Position numbers and translations under genes: made by a program
The notes under the pieces: model-generated
The model's input: the letters and a program-made list of their open reading frames with translations, nothing else
Told to the model about the DNA's origin: nothing
Databases searched by the model: none
Origin: Xanthomonas campestris pv. phormiicola
Lineage (GTDB): Bacteria > Pseudomonadota > Gammaproteobacteria > Xanthomonadales > Xanthomonadaceae
Assembly: GCA_025666215.1 (NCBI GenBank)
Contig: CP102593.1
Coordinates: 1,129,001 to 1,193,000 of the forward strand
Length of the DNA: 64,000 nt
Direction of reading: 5' to 3'
Shown: positions 46,743 through 56,004 of the stretch, piece by piece
Layout of the letters: each line of letters opens with the position of its first letter
Numbering within the stretch: position 1 is the stretch's first letter

Positions 46743-49075
46743 GCCGCTTCGGCCCCGTCGTCGGCGGACTGGCCGGGCAACTGACGCAGCTCCTCGATGA
46801 TCTGCTTCTGCGACAGCAGGCTCAGGTCGATGACTTCGCGTGCCTGGGCCACGTAGTAGGCCAGTTGCTCGTCGCTGCGCGCCAGCGACTTGTCCAGCGC
46901 CTGTTCGATGCCCTGCAGGCGCTCCAGCAGGGCCGCGTTCGAGTGGCCAAATGCCTCCACCGCACCGCTGAATGCGTCGCCGAGGCTCGCCACTTCGGTG
47001 GCGCCGACCGCCACTTGCGCGGCGACCGATTCGAGCTTGCCGGTCTCGGCTTCGATGTGGTCGGTGAAGCGGGTGCCGACGCGTTCGAGCAGGTCCGCCG
47101 AGGTGGTGACCAGCGCATCCACCGCGGTGCGTTGCTCGGTGGAGGCGTGGTTCACCGCGTCGAGCAGGGTGTGCAGCGTGTCCAGCAGGCGGCTGCGCTC
47201 TTCCAGCATGGCGGTGTCGCGGACCATGCTCTCGGACAGCTTCTGGCGCAGCTCGGCGACGACATCGGCGGCGGCCTTGGGCGCTTCCGAGGCGGTCTGC
47301 ACCAGGCGCGAGATCTCGGCGATGGTCTCGCTGGCATGCGCCTGGGTCTGCGCCGCGATCGCGCCTGCGCTGCGTTCGAGCGTGTCGCAGATGTCCTGCT
47401 GGCGCTGCGCGCTGCGTTCGCCGTTGCGTTCCCACTCCGCGTTCAACGCGGCGACCATCGTGGCGAACGTGTCGGTCCATGTGGCCAGGCGTGCCTGGTC
47501 GCGCGCCTGCAGCGTGTCCTGCAACTGCGCATGCGCGTGCTGCATGGCGTCGACCAGCACTGCTGCACGTTGTTCCAGCGTCACTGCGGCCGCGTCCAGC
47601 GCCTGCGCGTTGCGCTCGGCCAATGCGGCGTTGACCTCCTCCTGGCGCGACAGGGCATCGCTCCAGGCCTGCTTCGCGCCGTCTGCGGTGGCGTCCAGAC
47701 GTACCGAGATGGCATCCAACGCCTGCGCGTTGCGTGCCGCCAACTGTTCGTTGATCGCTTCCTGGCGCGACAGCGCCTCGTTCCAGGCCTGCTTCGCGCC
47801 ATCGGCGGTGGCGTCCAGACGTACCGAGATGGCGTCCAGCGCCTGCGCGTTGCGCGCCGCCAACTGTTCGTTGATCGCTTCCTGGCGCAACAGCGCCTCG
47901 TGCCAGGCCTGCCTGGCGCCGTCCGCGGTGGCGTCCAGGCGCGCCGACACGGCGTCCAGCAGGCCGTTCGAGCGCGTCGCGAAGCTGTCGCCGACGCCTT
48001 CCAGCGCGCTGCGCAGGTCGCGGACCAGCGCGTCGTTGCTGTCGCGCTGGCCGGCCAGCGCGGCGTCCCAGGCCTGGGCGGCGCGCGCAGCGGCGGTGTC
48101 GAAGCCGCTCGTCAGCCCGTCCAGCTGGCGCTGCACGGCCTGGCCGACGTTCTCGTGCAACGTGGCGGTTTCGCGTGCCAGGCCGTCCAGGGTGGCCTGC
48201 ACGATCGGCTGCAGCACCGTGCCGAGCGCACGCGCGTTCTCGGCGACGCCGGCCTGCAGCGATCGCTCCACCGCGCCGGCCAGGCGCGTGTAGGCGGCCT
48301 CGGTCCTGGCGTGGAAGGCGTCCTGGTTGCTGGCCAGGCGTTCGCCGCTGGCGGTGCCCTGTTGCTCGATGCCCGCCGCCATCGCCTGCAGCCGGTCGAT
48401 CAGCGCCGGCATCAAGTCGGTCTGCCGCTGCAGCAGCTTGAACGCTTCGCTGCGCTGGAACGCCTGCGAGTGGACGTGCAGCGCGGTCGCGATCCTCAGG
48501 TCGAGCAGCTGCACCGCCTGCAGCCGCTCGCGCCGGCACAGCGCGGCGAGCAGGCCGAGCATCGCCGAGCTGGCCACACCGGCGATCGAGGTGCCGAACG
48601 CGAAGCCCAGGCCCTTGACCGGCGCCGCCAGCGAGTCGCGGATGGCCTGCAGGTCGGTCGCGCCTTCCAGCGCCAGGCCGGTGCCGCGCAGGGTCGCCAT
48701 CATGCCCAGGAAGGTGCCGAGCATGCCCAGCAGGACCAGCAGGCCGACCAGGTACGGGGTCAGTCCCGGCGCCGGCAGGGCGACGCGCTCGCCCTCGATG
48801 CGCAGGCGCACCGCGTTGCGCAGGCTCGGATCCAGGCGCTGCAGCCAGCCACCCAGGTCGGACTGCGCCGCGTCCGCGTCGGCCACGGCGTGGACGAGGG
48901 TGTCGGTGGCCTGCCGGTAGCGGTACAGCTCCAGCGCGCCGGCCACGTAGCACACGCCGATCAGCAGCGCGAAGCTGGCGCCCAGCGGGTTGGAACCGAG
49001 GTAGCCCACGCCGATCCAGCACACGGCGGCGAGGCCGGTCAGGAACACGGCGGAATTGAAGAAGTTCTTGAACAT
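46739..49075 (-). CDS. DUF802 protein: MotA/TolQ-like membrane domain with long coiled coil
   Basis: A 778-residue protein. Membrane helices at about residues 5-25, 31-51, 105-130 and 155-178. The last two, GLLVLLGMLGTFLGMMATLRGTG and GFAFGTSIAGVASSAMLGLLAAL, have the Gly/Thr pattern of MotA/TolQ/ExbB proton channels. After residue 185 it is a long Ala/Gln-rich coiled coil to the C-terminus, including three 40-residue repeats (377-496) and the DUF802 segments. The overall plan, a channel domain with a long helical tail plus a MotB-like partner, is like ZorA of Zorya, but no ZorC, ZorD or ZorE is present. Function unknown. Confidence 0.85.
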   Translation of the reverse strand: MFKNFFNSAVFLTGLAAVCWIGVGYLGSNPLGASFALLIGVCYVAGALELYRYRQATDTLVHAVADADAAQSDLGGWLQRLDPSLRNAVRLRIEGERVALPAPGLTPYLVGLLVLLGMLGTFLGMMATLRGTGLALEGATDLQAIRDSLAAPVKGLGFAFGTSIAGVASSAMLGLLAALCRRERLQAVQLLDLRIATALHVHSQAFQRSEAFKLLQRQTDLMPALIDRLQAMAAGIEQQGTASGERLASNQDAFHARTEAAYTRLAGAVERSLQAGVAENARALGTVLQPIVQATLDGLARETATLHENVGQAVQRQLDGLTSGFDTAAARAAQAWDAALAGQRDSNDALVRDLRSALEGVGDSFATRSNGLLDAVSARLDATADGARQAWHEALLRQEAINEQLAARNAQALDAISVRLDATADGAKQAWNEALSRQEAINEQLAARNAQALDAISVRLDATADGAKQAWSDALSRQEEVNAALAERNAQALDAAAVTLEQRAAVLVDAMQHAHAQLQDTLQARDQARLATWTDTFATMVAALNAEWERNGERSAQRQQDICDTLERSAGAIAAQTQAHASETIAEISRLVQTASEAPKAAADVVAELRQKLSESMVRDTAMLEERSRLLDTLHTLLDAVNHASTEQRTAVDALVTTSADLLERVGTRFTDHIEAETGKLESVAAQVAVGATEVASLGDAFSGAVEAFGHSNAALLERLQGIEQALDKSLARSDEQLAYYVAQAREVIDLSLLSQKQIIEELRQLPGQSADDGAEAA
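47588..47947 (-). repeat. Three tandem 120-bp repeats inside the DUF802 gene
   Basis: They encode three 40-residue units, each starting S(A/V)RLDATADGA(R/K)QAW and ending RNAQALDA. Units 1 and 2 differ at few positions, and the third is more diverged. Repeat number sets the length of the coiled-coil tail. Confidence 0.9.
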
Positions 49076-49085
49076 GAGGTCTCGG

Positions 49086-49817
49086 TCAGCGGGGACGCAG
49101 CGCTGCGAGCAGCGCGTCGATGGGGTGGAAGCGGACATCCAGCTCGGCGCGCAGCACGCTGCGCATGTCGTGGCGGAACACGTCCAGCCAGGCGTTGGCG
49201 GTCGGTGCCTGAGCGGTGTCCGCCGTGTGCGTGTCGGCCGCCGCGGTGGGCTCGGTCTCGCGCAGGCGTTCGAAATGCTGTTGCAGCAGCGCCGGCACGG
49301 CAGCCAGCAGGGTCTGTTCGCGCGGACTCAGGGTCAGCTCCATGACCGCATCCACCTCCGCCAGCCGCGCCATGTCGGCCGACGTCCGCGCCAGCGTGTC
49401 GCGCAGCTGGCCGCGCAGGCGGCCGCTGGCGGTCAGCATCGCCCGCTGCAGCGCCAGGTAGCGCTGGCGGAACGGCGCGTAGTCGAGCGGCGCGTTCGCG
49501 TCGGCGGCGTGGCCATGCCGGGTTCCTTGCGTAGCGGCGTCCGCGGCGGTGTCCCTGGTAATGGCCTCCTCGAGCGTGTCGCGCACGCGTGCGCATTCGT
49601 TCGCGTCGACGCTCTCGAACGGCGCGTCGGCATCGATGCTGGGCAGTTTGCCGTCCAGCGCCCTGGACAGGGCGACAGCGCGCGTCCAGTCGATCCATTG
49701 GCCGAGCCGGTCGGCCAGCGCGGGGCTGGACGGCGCGATGTCGGCGTCGGTGAGACGGGCGAGGAGGCGAATGAACGCCGGGCCCGGGACAGGCGGCCGT
49801 GGAAGAACTTTCGCCAT
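49086..49817 (-). CDS. DUF3348 domain protein
   Basis: A 243-residue soluble helical protein, first gene of the operon. DUF3348 features: the N-terminal FIRLLARLTDADIAPSSPALADRLGQWIDW, a middle part with YAPFRQRYLALQRAMLTASGRLRGQLR and the C-terminal WLDVFRHDMRSVLRAELDVRFHPIDALLAAL. The start is taken as the ATG at 49817, 11 bp before DUF802 begins downstream. The frame is open 34 codons upstream through a G10 tract to an ATG at 49919. A TAAAAT at 49843-49838 on this strand may be its -10. Confidence 0.85.
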   Translation of the reverse strand: MAKVLPRPPVPGPAFIRLLARLTDADIAPSSPALADRLGQWIDWTRAVALSRALDGKLPSIDADAPFESVDANECARVRDTLEEAITRDTAADAATQGTRHGHAADANAPLDYAPFRQRYLALQRAMLTASGRLRGQLRDTLARTSADMARLAEVDAVMELTLSPREQTLLAAVPALLQQHFERLRETEPTAAADTHTADTAQAPTANAWLDVFRHDMRSVLRAELDVRFHPIDALLAALRPR

Positions 49818-49866
49818 GCTTCTGCGTAAAACGGGGAATTTTACACCCGAATGACATGGCGGGCCG

Positions 49867-49876
49867 CCCCCCCCCC
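49867..49876 (+). repeat. Homopolymer run of ten C (G on the coding strand) upstream of DUF3348
   Basis: A C10 tract about 50 bp from the DUF3348 start, inside the alternative 5' extension of its frame and just upstream of where a -35 box would sit. Slippage here could change either. The rest of the 266-bp gap to the M23 gene shows no gene. Confidence 0.75.
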
Positions 49877-50083
49877 GGCGGCACGCCGAAAACCGGCCCG
49901 CCGGTCCGGTGCGGTTCAAGCCGCCGTTGCAGGGCTGCCGCCAGTGCCTGCGCGCCCTGGCCTTGCGGGGCGGGGCGGAGGCCTGCGCGTCAGGGCGTCA
50001 AGCGGTCGGCGGGTCCAGACCCGACGCGGAGGCGCCTGCGATCGCGCAGCCTCCCGGGCCGCAGTTTCAGGCCGCGCCTGCGC

Positions 50084-50776
50084 CTACAGCCGCTGTTCGC
50101 CGCGCAGCAGCGGATACGGATTGAGCGATTCGCCCTTCCACCACTGTTTTTCCGGGCCGAGCCGGTGGATCTCGAAATGCAGGTGCGGCGCGCCGGGGTC
50201 GGCATTGCCGGTGCTGCCGACATAGCCGAGCACCTGGCCGCGGCGGAGCGTCTGTTGCTCCGCCAGTCCATCCGCATAGCGCTGCAGGTGCGCGTAGTAG
50301 TAGGCGTAGCGGCCGCTGGGTTCGAACTGGTAGACGGTGAGGCCGCCGCGCTCGCTGTCGAACAGCTTTTCCACGCTGCCGTCGGCCACCGCCAGCACCG
50401 GTGTGCCGGCCGGCGCCAGGATGTCGATCGCGTCGTGGCGCCGGCCCTGGCTGCGGGCGTCGGTGAAGGTGTCCTGCAATTGGTTGCGGCGCACGCCTTG
50501 TACCGGGATCAGCAGGTCATCGGCGGCATTGGCTGGCGCGGCGGCGGCTGCCGCGTCTGCGGCCGCGGCAGGCGGCGCTGGCATGGTGGCGTCCGTCGCC
50601 GGGGGCGCAGCTGCCGGCGCCGCAGTCGCAGTCGCCGGCAGGAGCGCCGCTGCCGCGGCCGGCGCTGCGGCGCCGGCAGGCGTTGCGCTGGGGCGCACCT
50701 GCACCCCGTCGCGCAGCACCCAGTAACCCAGGGCGACCGCCACCACCAACGCTGCCAGGCTCAGCCGTGTCTTCAT
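50084..50776 (-). CDS. M23 family metallopeptidase
   Basis: A 230-residue exported or membrane-anchored (helix about 5-22) zinc peptidase of the LytM type that would cut peptidoglycan cross-bridges. An Ala/Pro-rich linker (about 30-85) is followed by the M23 domain with the zinc ligands in RRHDAIDILAPAGTPVLAVADG (H..D) and PHLHFEIH (HxH). The first motif has Ala where the family usually has Gly (HxGxD), which is tolerated elsewhere. The stop at 50084 leaves 4 bp to the next start, so it is the second gene after the L,D-transpeptidase. Confidence 0.9.
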   Translation of the reverse strand: MKTRLSLAALVVAVALGYWVLRDGVQVRPSATPAGAAAPAAAAALLPATATAAPAAAPPATDATMPAPPAAAADAAAAAAPANAADDLLIPVQGVRRNQLQDTFTDARSQGRRHDAIDILAPAGTPVLAVADGSVEKLFDSERGGLTVYQFEPSGRYAYYYAHLQRYADGLAEQQTLRRGQVLGYVGSTGNADPGAPHLHFEIHRLGPEKQWWKGESLNPYPLLRGEQRL

Positions 50777-50780
50777 CCGC

Positions 50781-51740
50781 TCACTCCTGCATGGTCACCG
50801 GCACCGACGCGTTCACCGCGGCGGCCACGGTCAGCGCATCCCAGTTGGTCAGGCGCACGCAGCCATGCGACTGCGCCTTGCCCACGCGCGATGGCTCCGG
50901 CGTGCCGTGCAGGCCGTAGTGGTCCTTGGACAGGTCGATCCACACCTCGCCGACCGGGTTGTTCGGGCCTGCCGCCAGCGTCGCCTTCTTGTCCGACTTG
51001 TCGGCGTCCCAGAACAACTCGGGGGTGTAGTGGAAGGTCGGCTGCCGCGCCACGCCCTTGATCTTCCAGTCGCCGATCGGCAGCGGATCGTGCTCGCTGC
51101 CGGTGGAGGCGGGGAACTGGGCCAGGATCGCGCCGCCGGCGTCGAGCAGGCGCACGGTGGAATCGGACTTGTCGACCACCAGCTTGGCGGCCTTCGGCAG
51201 TGCGGCGGTGCCGAGCACGTTCGGCACCTGCACGCTGGCGCCGGCCTGGCTGAAGTCGATCGACGGGTTGAGCGCACGCAACAGTGCAGGCGCGGCGTGG
51301 AAGCGTTCGCCCAGGAGCTCTTCCACCGATTCGTAGCCCAGCGCCGGCAGCTTGGCTTTCTCCGCGGTGTCCGTTGGAATCTTCGGGAATGGACCGGCGA
51401 GGTCCTCGGCGGTGAGCGTGTAGGCGACCAGCGCCGGTGCGGGGTCCTGCGCCAACGCCTGCCAGGTGGCATCGTCGAGTTCGCCGTTTGCGGTCAGTCC
51501 GCGCGCCTGCTGGAAGCCGGAGACGGCGCGGCGCTGGTTGGAGCCCGGCTGGCCGTCGATCTCGCCCGGGGAAAAGTGCGCGCGATCCAGCAGCACTTGC
51601 GCGCGCAGCGGCGAACGCTCGCCGCTGTCCGGTGCGGCGGTGGATGCTGCGGCCTTGGCGGGCGGCTGTGCCGGTGCGTTGCCGACGGCGCTTGCGAACA
51701 GCACGGCAACGCAGGCGAGTGGAAGCGATAGACGGGACAT
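50781..51740 (-). CDS. L,D-transpeptidase with peptidoglycan-binding domain
   Basis: A 319-residue periplasmic enzyme that makes 3-3 peptidoglycan cross-links or anchors proteins. Signal peptide at 1-25 (LSLPLACVAVLFASAVG), a PG_binding_1 domain (LLDRAHFSPGEIDGQPGSNQRRAVSGFQQ) and the YkuD catalytic domain: HGTPEPSRVGKAQSHGCVRL with the Cys nucleophile in SHGCVR. The ATG at 51740 is chosen because GGAG precedes it; an in-frame ATG at 51755 would add 5 residues. The M23 gene follows. Confidence 0.92.
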   Translation of the reverse strand: MSRLSLPLACVAVLFASAVGNAPAQPPAKAAASTAAPDSGERSPLRAQVLLDRAHFSPGEIDGQPGSNQRRAVSGFQQARGLTANGELDDATWQALAQDPAPALVAYTLTAEDLAGPFPKIPTDTAEKAKLPALGYESVEELLGERFHAAPALLRALNPSIDFSQAGASVQVPNVLGTAALPKAAKLVVDKSDSTVRLLDAGGAILAQFPASTGSEHDPLPIGDWKIKGVARQPTFHYTPELFWDADKSDKKATLAAGPNNPVGEVWIDLSKDHYGLHGTPEPSRVGKAQSHGCVRLTNWDALTVAAAVNASVPVTMQE

Positions 51741-51999
51741 CGGCGACTCCGGCATGAATTCCCGCCACCATGCCTAAACGCCGCGACTAGCGGGCGTGAA
51801 ATGTCTGGTTGCGCGCTGACCGGAGCGTCCGTCACGGCCGGGCAGCACGCCTGCACTGCATCGCGCAGCGTGCATCGGCAAGCGGCCGCCGCGGTGTGGT
51901 GGCGCCGCGGGTGTCGTCCACCGGCAGCGAGGCGTCGTGCATGCGCCCGCAGCGCGCGCGGCGCCTCCGGCGGCGCGATGCGCCGGAGGCGGGCTGCAC

Positions 52000-54717
52000 T
52001 CAGTAGGTGTAACCCAGCGTCAGCATGTACACCCGCCCGGTCTCGACGTAGGCGCCGTCGGCGCCGGGATCGTAGGCCAGGTAGCGCCTGGACTTGCCCT
52101 GGGTTTCGTAGAACGTGGCTTCGTCGAGCAGGTTCTTGACCGACACGCCCACGTCGATGCCGTGCGGCAGGTGGTAGGTGGCGTTCAAGTCCAGCGACTT
52201 CACCGGTTGCAGGTAGTAGTTGAGCCGGTCGCTGGTCAGGCCCAGCAGTTGCAGGCCGGTGTAGTTGTAGCTCAGGTCGGCGCGCAGTTTCGTATCGTCG
52301 TAGAACAGGCCGAGGTTGTAGATCCGCTCCGGCGCGCGCGGCAACCAGGTTTTCTCAGGATGATCCTCGCGCTTGCTGTCCGCTTCGCTGTGCTGCAGCG
52401 TCAGGTTGGCGGTGGCGCCGAAATTGCCCCAGACGCCGGGCAGATCCTGCAGGCGCTTGCTCAACGCCATTTCCACGCCATAGAGCTTGGCGGTGCCGCC
52501 GTTCTGCGGCATGGTCACCGGCACGCCGTTTTCCAGCGTGGTGCCGGTAGGGACCAGGCCGCCGAGCGTGTTGTCGTTGCTGGTGGACGATTGCGAGGTG
52601 TAGACGAAACCGGTGATGCGCTTGTAGTAGGCCGAGGCGCTGAGCACGCCGCCGTGCGCGTCGTAGAACTCCGCGGACAGGTCGGCGTTGTCGGCCTTGC
52701 TCGGGTTCAGATCCGGATTGGGTTTGGAGATGCCCAGCAGCTTGCCGCTGGTGTCGTCGATCGAGTACACCGTCTCGCCGGAAATCAGGCCGAACGCCGG
52801 ACGGCTGAAGCTGCGCCGCAGCGAGGCGCGATAGACGGTGAGATCGTCGGGGCGATAGTTGAGGCTGATCCCCGGCAGCACTTCGCCATAGGTACGGCCG
52901 GTGCCGACGAAGCGGCCGCTGGCATCGTCGCCGTTGGATTGCCAGGAATCGGCCGAGTAGCGGGTCAGTTCGTAGCGCACCCCGGGCAGCACGGTCACCT
53001 CGCCAAGGTGCAGCGTGGCCATCGCATAGCCGGAATAGATCGCCTCGGTGCTGGAGGTGGTGTTGGCGTTGTAGTCGTTGGCGGTGTAGACGCCCGCGCC
53101 GTTGGGATCGTCGACGTACTTGTAGGGCACCGCCTGCGCCAGCACCCAGTTGCGGTCCACGATCTTGAGCGGACCGGCGAACCTGCCGTCGAAGCCGCCG
53201 TTGACGATCTTGCCGGGCAACGCGGACAGGGTGGGGCCGCCTGCCGCATAGAACGGATAGTCGGGGCCGCCGAAGTAGGGACCGCCGTAGACGAAGTTGT
53301 TGTCGTTGTGGAAGAAGGCGTGATCGTAGGCGCCGCGCTCGGAATGGTCGGCCGACAGCCCGACCTTGACGCTCTCCAGTACGCTGTCGTCCACCCGGTA
53401 GGCGATGTCGACATGCGCGTTGGCGCGGTTGTCGTGGCTGCCGGCGTCGTGGCCCTGCACTTTCCAGAACACCGGCGTGTCCAGGTTGTAGAAGAAGCGC
53501 TTCAGCGCGTTGGAGCTGGGCGCCAGGTTCGGATAGGTCGGGTCGCTGAGGTCGAACGCGTAGTTGCCGCTGGTCAGGGCGTACATGCTCGCTTCGACGT
53601 AGTCCGGGCGGTTGCGGGTGCCGCGGCCGAACGAGGTGCCGTAGTCGAAGCGCAGGCGATCGAGCGTGGTCTTGCCGCCCAGTTGCAGCGTGGCCAGCTT
53701 TTCCTGGATGTCGCGCGTGTTGAAGTATTCGCCGCGCACCGCGATCGGCGCGCCGCCGCTGCTCGCCGATGCGGCGCCGGCCTGATCCTGTTGTCCGGTG
53801 ACCTTGTAGGCGCCATAGATCGCGCGGGCGTACAGCGTGCTGTGCTCGCCCTGCCAGTCGAGCGCCAGGTTGCCGCCGTAGCGTTCGATCTGGTTGGTAT
53901 AGAGGCTGTACTTGTATTGCGTGTCGACCAGCGGGCCGACATCGCGCAGGTCGGTGGCATCGGCCTGCGCCGGATCGACCGGGGTGTAGGGGGTGTTGGG
54001 CGAGGTGGCCTGGGCCAGGTTGTTCGACTTGCCATAGTAACCGGAGAGGTAGAGGCCGAACGCCTGGTGCTCGCCGAATTTCCAGGCCAGTTCCTGCTGC
54101 AGCGTGCCGCCCTTGTCCTTCGTGCCCAGGTCCGAGGCCAGTGCGCTCAGCTTGCCCTGCGCGGTGGTCTTGGCATAGAAATCGCGGTCGAAGTCGAACG
54201 CGCTGGGCGTGCGCATGTCGATGGCGCCACCGATCGCATCGCCGGGCATGTCGGGAGTCGGCGCCTTGGACACCTGCACCGACTGGATGCCGAACGGCGC
54301 CAGCATGTTCAACGAGATCGCGCGGGTCGACGAATCGGTTTCGGGCATGCCGAAGCCGTTGAGGGTGTAGGCGTTGTAGCTGGCGTCCATGCCGCGGATG
54401 CTGACGTAGGCGTTCTCGCCGGTGGCGGCCTGGCCCAGGTGCATGTCGCTGTAGGCCGACAGACCCGGCATGTGCGCGAGCACGTCGGCGATGCCGGCCG
54501 ACGGGATCGCGTCGATCTGCTCCTTGTCCATCACGCTGTTGACGCTGTCGGACAGGCGCTGTTCGTTGATCGACCCCGGCGCCGGGGTCTGGTCCGCTTC
54601 CACATTGACCGATGCCAGGGTCTTGGGATTCTGGTCCGGGGTGTCCGCAAATGCCGGCGCGGACAGCGCCAGTACGATGGAGCAGGCCAAGCGGCTGATC
54701 GTGTAGGTGCGCTGCAT
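52000..54717 (-). CDS. TonB-dependent outer membrane receptor
   Basis: A 905-residue receptor: signal peptide (1-24, ending PAFA), a plug domain (DKEQIDAIPSAGIADVLAHMPGLS, SIRGMDASYNAYTLNGFGMP) and a 22-strand barrel ending in the aromatic TLGYTY. No FecA-type signalling domain before the plug, so it is a plain transporter. Substrate is not known; downstream of it on the same strand lie a phosphoinositide phospholipase C gene and a glycerophosphodiesterase gene, read from upstream, so products of those enzymes are candidates. An 11-bp perfect stem (51962-51991) follows the stop, without a T run. Confidence 0.93.
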   Translation of the reverse strand: MQRTYTISRLACSIVLALSAPAFADTPDQNPKTLASVNVEADQTPAPGSINEQRLSDSVNSVMDKEQIDAIPSAGIADVLAHMPGLSAYSDMHLGQAATGENAYVSIRGMDASYNAYTLNGFGMPETDSSTRAISLNMLAPFGIQSVQVSKAPTPDMPGDAIGGAIDMRTPSAFDFDRDFYAKTTAQGKLSALASDLGTKDKGGTLQQELAWKFGEHQAFGLYLSGYYGKSNNLAQATSPNTPYTPVDPAQADATDLRDVGPLVDTQYKYSLYTNQIERYGGNLALDWQGEHSTLYARAIYGAYKVTGQQDQAGAASASSGGAPIAVRGEYFNTRDIQEKLATLQLGGKTTLDRLRFDYGTSFGRGTRNRPDYVEASMYALTSGNYAFDLSDPTYPNLAPSSNALKRFFYNLDTPVFWKVQGHDAGSHDNRANAHVDIAYRVDDSVLESVKVGLSADHSERGAYDHAFFHNDNNFVYGGPYFGGPDYPFYAAGGPTLSALPGKIVNGGFDGRFAGPLKIVDRNWVLAQAVPYKYVDDPNGAGVYTANDYNANTTSSTEAIYSGYAMATLHLGEVTVLPGVRYELTRYSADSWQSNGDDASGRFVGTGRTYGEVLPGISLNYRPDDLTVYRASLRRSFSRPAFGLISGETVYSIDDTSGKLLGISKPNPDLNPSKADNADLSAEFYDAHGGVLSASAYYKRITGFVYTSQSSTSNDNTLGGLVPTGTTLENGVPVTMPQNGGTAKLYGVEMALSKRLQDLPGVWGNFGATANLTLQHSEADSKREDHPEKTWLPRAPERIYNLGLFYDDTKLRADLSYNYTGLQLLGLTSDRLNYYLQPVKSLDLNATYHLPHGIDVGVSVKNLLDEATFYETQGKSRRYLAYDPGADGAYVETGRVYMLTLGYTY

Positions 54718-54828
54718 GTCGGTGGCTCAGGTGGGAGTCTGGGTGGATCGGTCGGACCCGATCGCGCGCACGCGTCCAGCGGCGATCGCCATCGCGATCG
54801 CGCGTGCGTTGCGCAATGGCCGCTGCGG

Positions 54829-56004
54829 TCAGTGCGTCAGGTCGCTGCCTGCGCAGTGCGCCGCCGGGAATTGCGGATTGCAGCGCGCCGCCGCGTCGCC
54901 GGCGAAGCGCAACACATAGCCGGAGGCGGCCGGTTCGTGGTCCGGATAGTCGGTACTGAGCAGTTGCGCGCCGCTGGCCAGCATGCCGTCGCGGCGTGTG
55001 GTGTCGCCGCGCGCCGGCTCCTTCAGGTCCGCATCGGTGCGCGTACGCACCAGATATCCGGCTTTCACCAGGCGCGCGATCTCTTCCGCGCTGCCGTCGT
55101 TGCGCTCGGTGAAGGCCGCATCGGCTTCGCCGGGGATGGCATTGGTGAAGCACACGCGGCCGCGCAGCGAAGGATGTCCCGGCAGGTAATGCCGGCCCAC
55201 CGAATGCTGGTCGAGCAGGAACACGACCTTGCCGCGCGCTTCGGACAGGGACGGCCAGCCGTGGGCAAGAATCGCGGCGTTGAGCGTGGGCGCCGTGCCG
55301 CGCACCTGGTCCGGACTCAGATACTCGTCGGGCTGGAAGACCGAGCGGATTTCCGCATCCAGCGCATCCATCGCGGTGGCATCGAAGGGTTCGGGCTGGA
55401 CGGTCGGGAACGCCAACTGCAACGACGACTCCTCGGTTTCCAGCAGCACGAACACCGGCAGATGGCCCGGATGCCGTTTGGACCACGCGCGCACTTCCTG
55501 CAGGCAGGCGACCAGCGGCTGGCAGGTACTGCGCTGGTCCAGGTCCTGCACATGCATGACCTTGAATCCCGGTTTCTCCATCACCCCGGGCGGAGCGATG
55601 GCCGGCGCTGGCGGCAGTCCGGCCTTGGCGATCTGCGCGACGATCGCCGGGTGCGCATAGCGGCCACCCTTGGCATCGGCATAGATGTCCAGTTCGATCT
55701 GCCTGACGCCATCGTCGAATTGCTGCGTCAGCGGCGGATGGCGGTAATCCAGCGTCGCGAACGTCGCCGGATCGGTCCGCTTCCAGAGTTCGGCTTCACT
55801 GGGAGCGAAGCCGGCGTGGTAGCTGTTGTGGCTGCCGATGTACTGCAGCTCGTTGAGCCTGGGTGCGGCCTGCAACGCGAGGGGGACCAGCGCCAACAGG
55901 CCGAGCAGTGCGCTGATACGTTTGATACGTTCGGCGCAGGAGCCGCGCGCTGCGGCGCGAGACGCCACGTGCAGCGCCGAGTGAGCAGATGAAGGGAGGC
56001 GCAT
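54829..56004 (-). CDS. Calcium-type phosphatidylinositol phospholipase C-like exported protein
   Basis: A 391-residue protein with a hydrophobic signal segment at about 31-46 (ISALLGLLALVPLALQAAP), long n-region. The mature part has the TIM-barrel PLC pattern: LQYIGSHNSYHAGF (catalytic His and Asn), DDGVRQIELDIYAD (metal ligands), FKVMHVQDLD (second His) and VFVLLETEE. This matches the Ca2+-dependent PI-PLC C1-like family found in Actinobacteria and Xanthomonads. It would cut phosphatidylinositol or similar lipids outside the cytoplasm. Lies between the GDPD gene (upstream, 155-bp gap) and the TonB receptor. Confidence 0.85.
   Translation of the reverse strand: MRLPSSAHSALHVASRAAARGSCAERIKRISALLGLLALVPLALQAAPRLNELQYIGSHNSYHAGFAPSEAELWKRTDPATFATLDYRHPPLTQQFDDGVRQIELDIYADAKGGRYAHPAIVAQIAKAGLPPAPAIAPPGVMEKPGFKVMHVQDLDQRSTCQPLVACLQEVRAWSKRHPGHLPVFVLLETEESSLQLAFPTVQPEPFDATAMDALDAEIRSVFQPDEYLSPDQVRGTAPTLNAAILAHGWPSLSEARGKVVFLLDQHSVGRHYLPGHPSLRGRVCFTNAIPGEADAAFTERNDGSAEEIARLVKAGYLVRTRTDADLKEPARGDTTRRDGMLASGAQLLSTDYPDHEPAASGYVLRFAGDAAARCNPQFPAAHCAGSDLTH

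Noticed and set aside
45443..49817. Calling the DUF802/OmpA operon a Zorya defence system
   Set aside because: The channel-plus-OmpA plan is similar, but neither ZorC/ZorD nor ZorE partners are present, and the flanking DUF3348 and DUF2894 genes are found with it in many genomes as a separate cassette.
51937..55992. A plus-strand frame of 1351 codons opposite the TonB receptor and PLC genes
   Set aside because: Shadow frame; the minus-strand products have clear signal peptides and family motifs.
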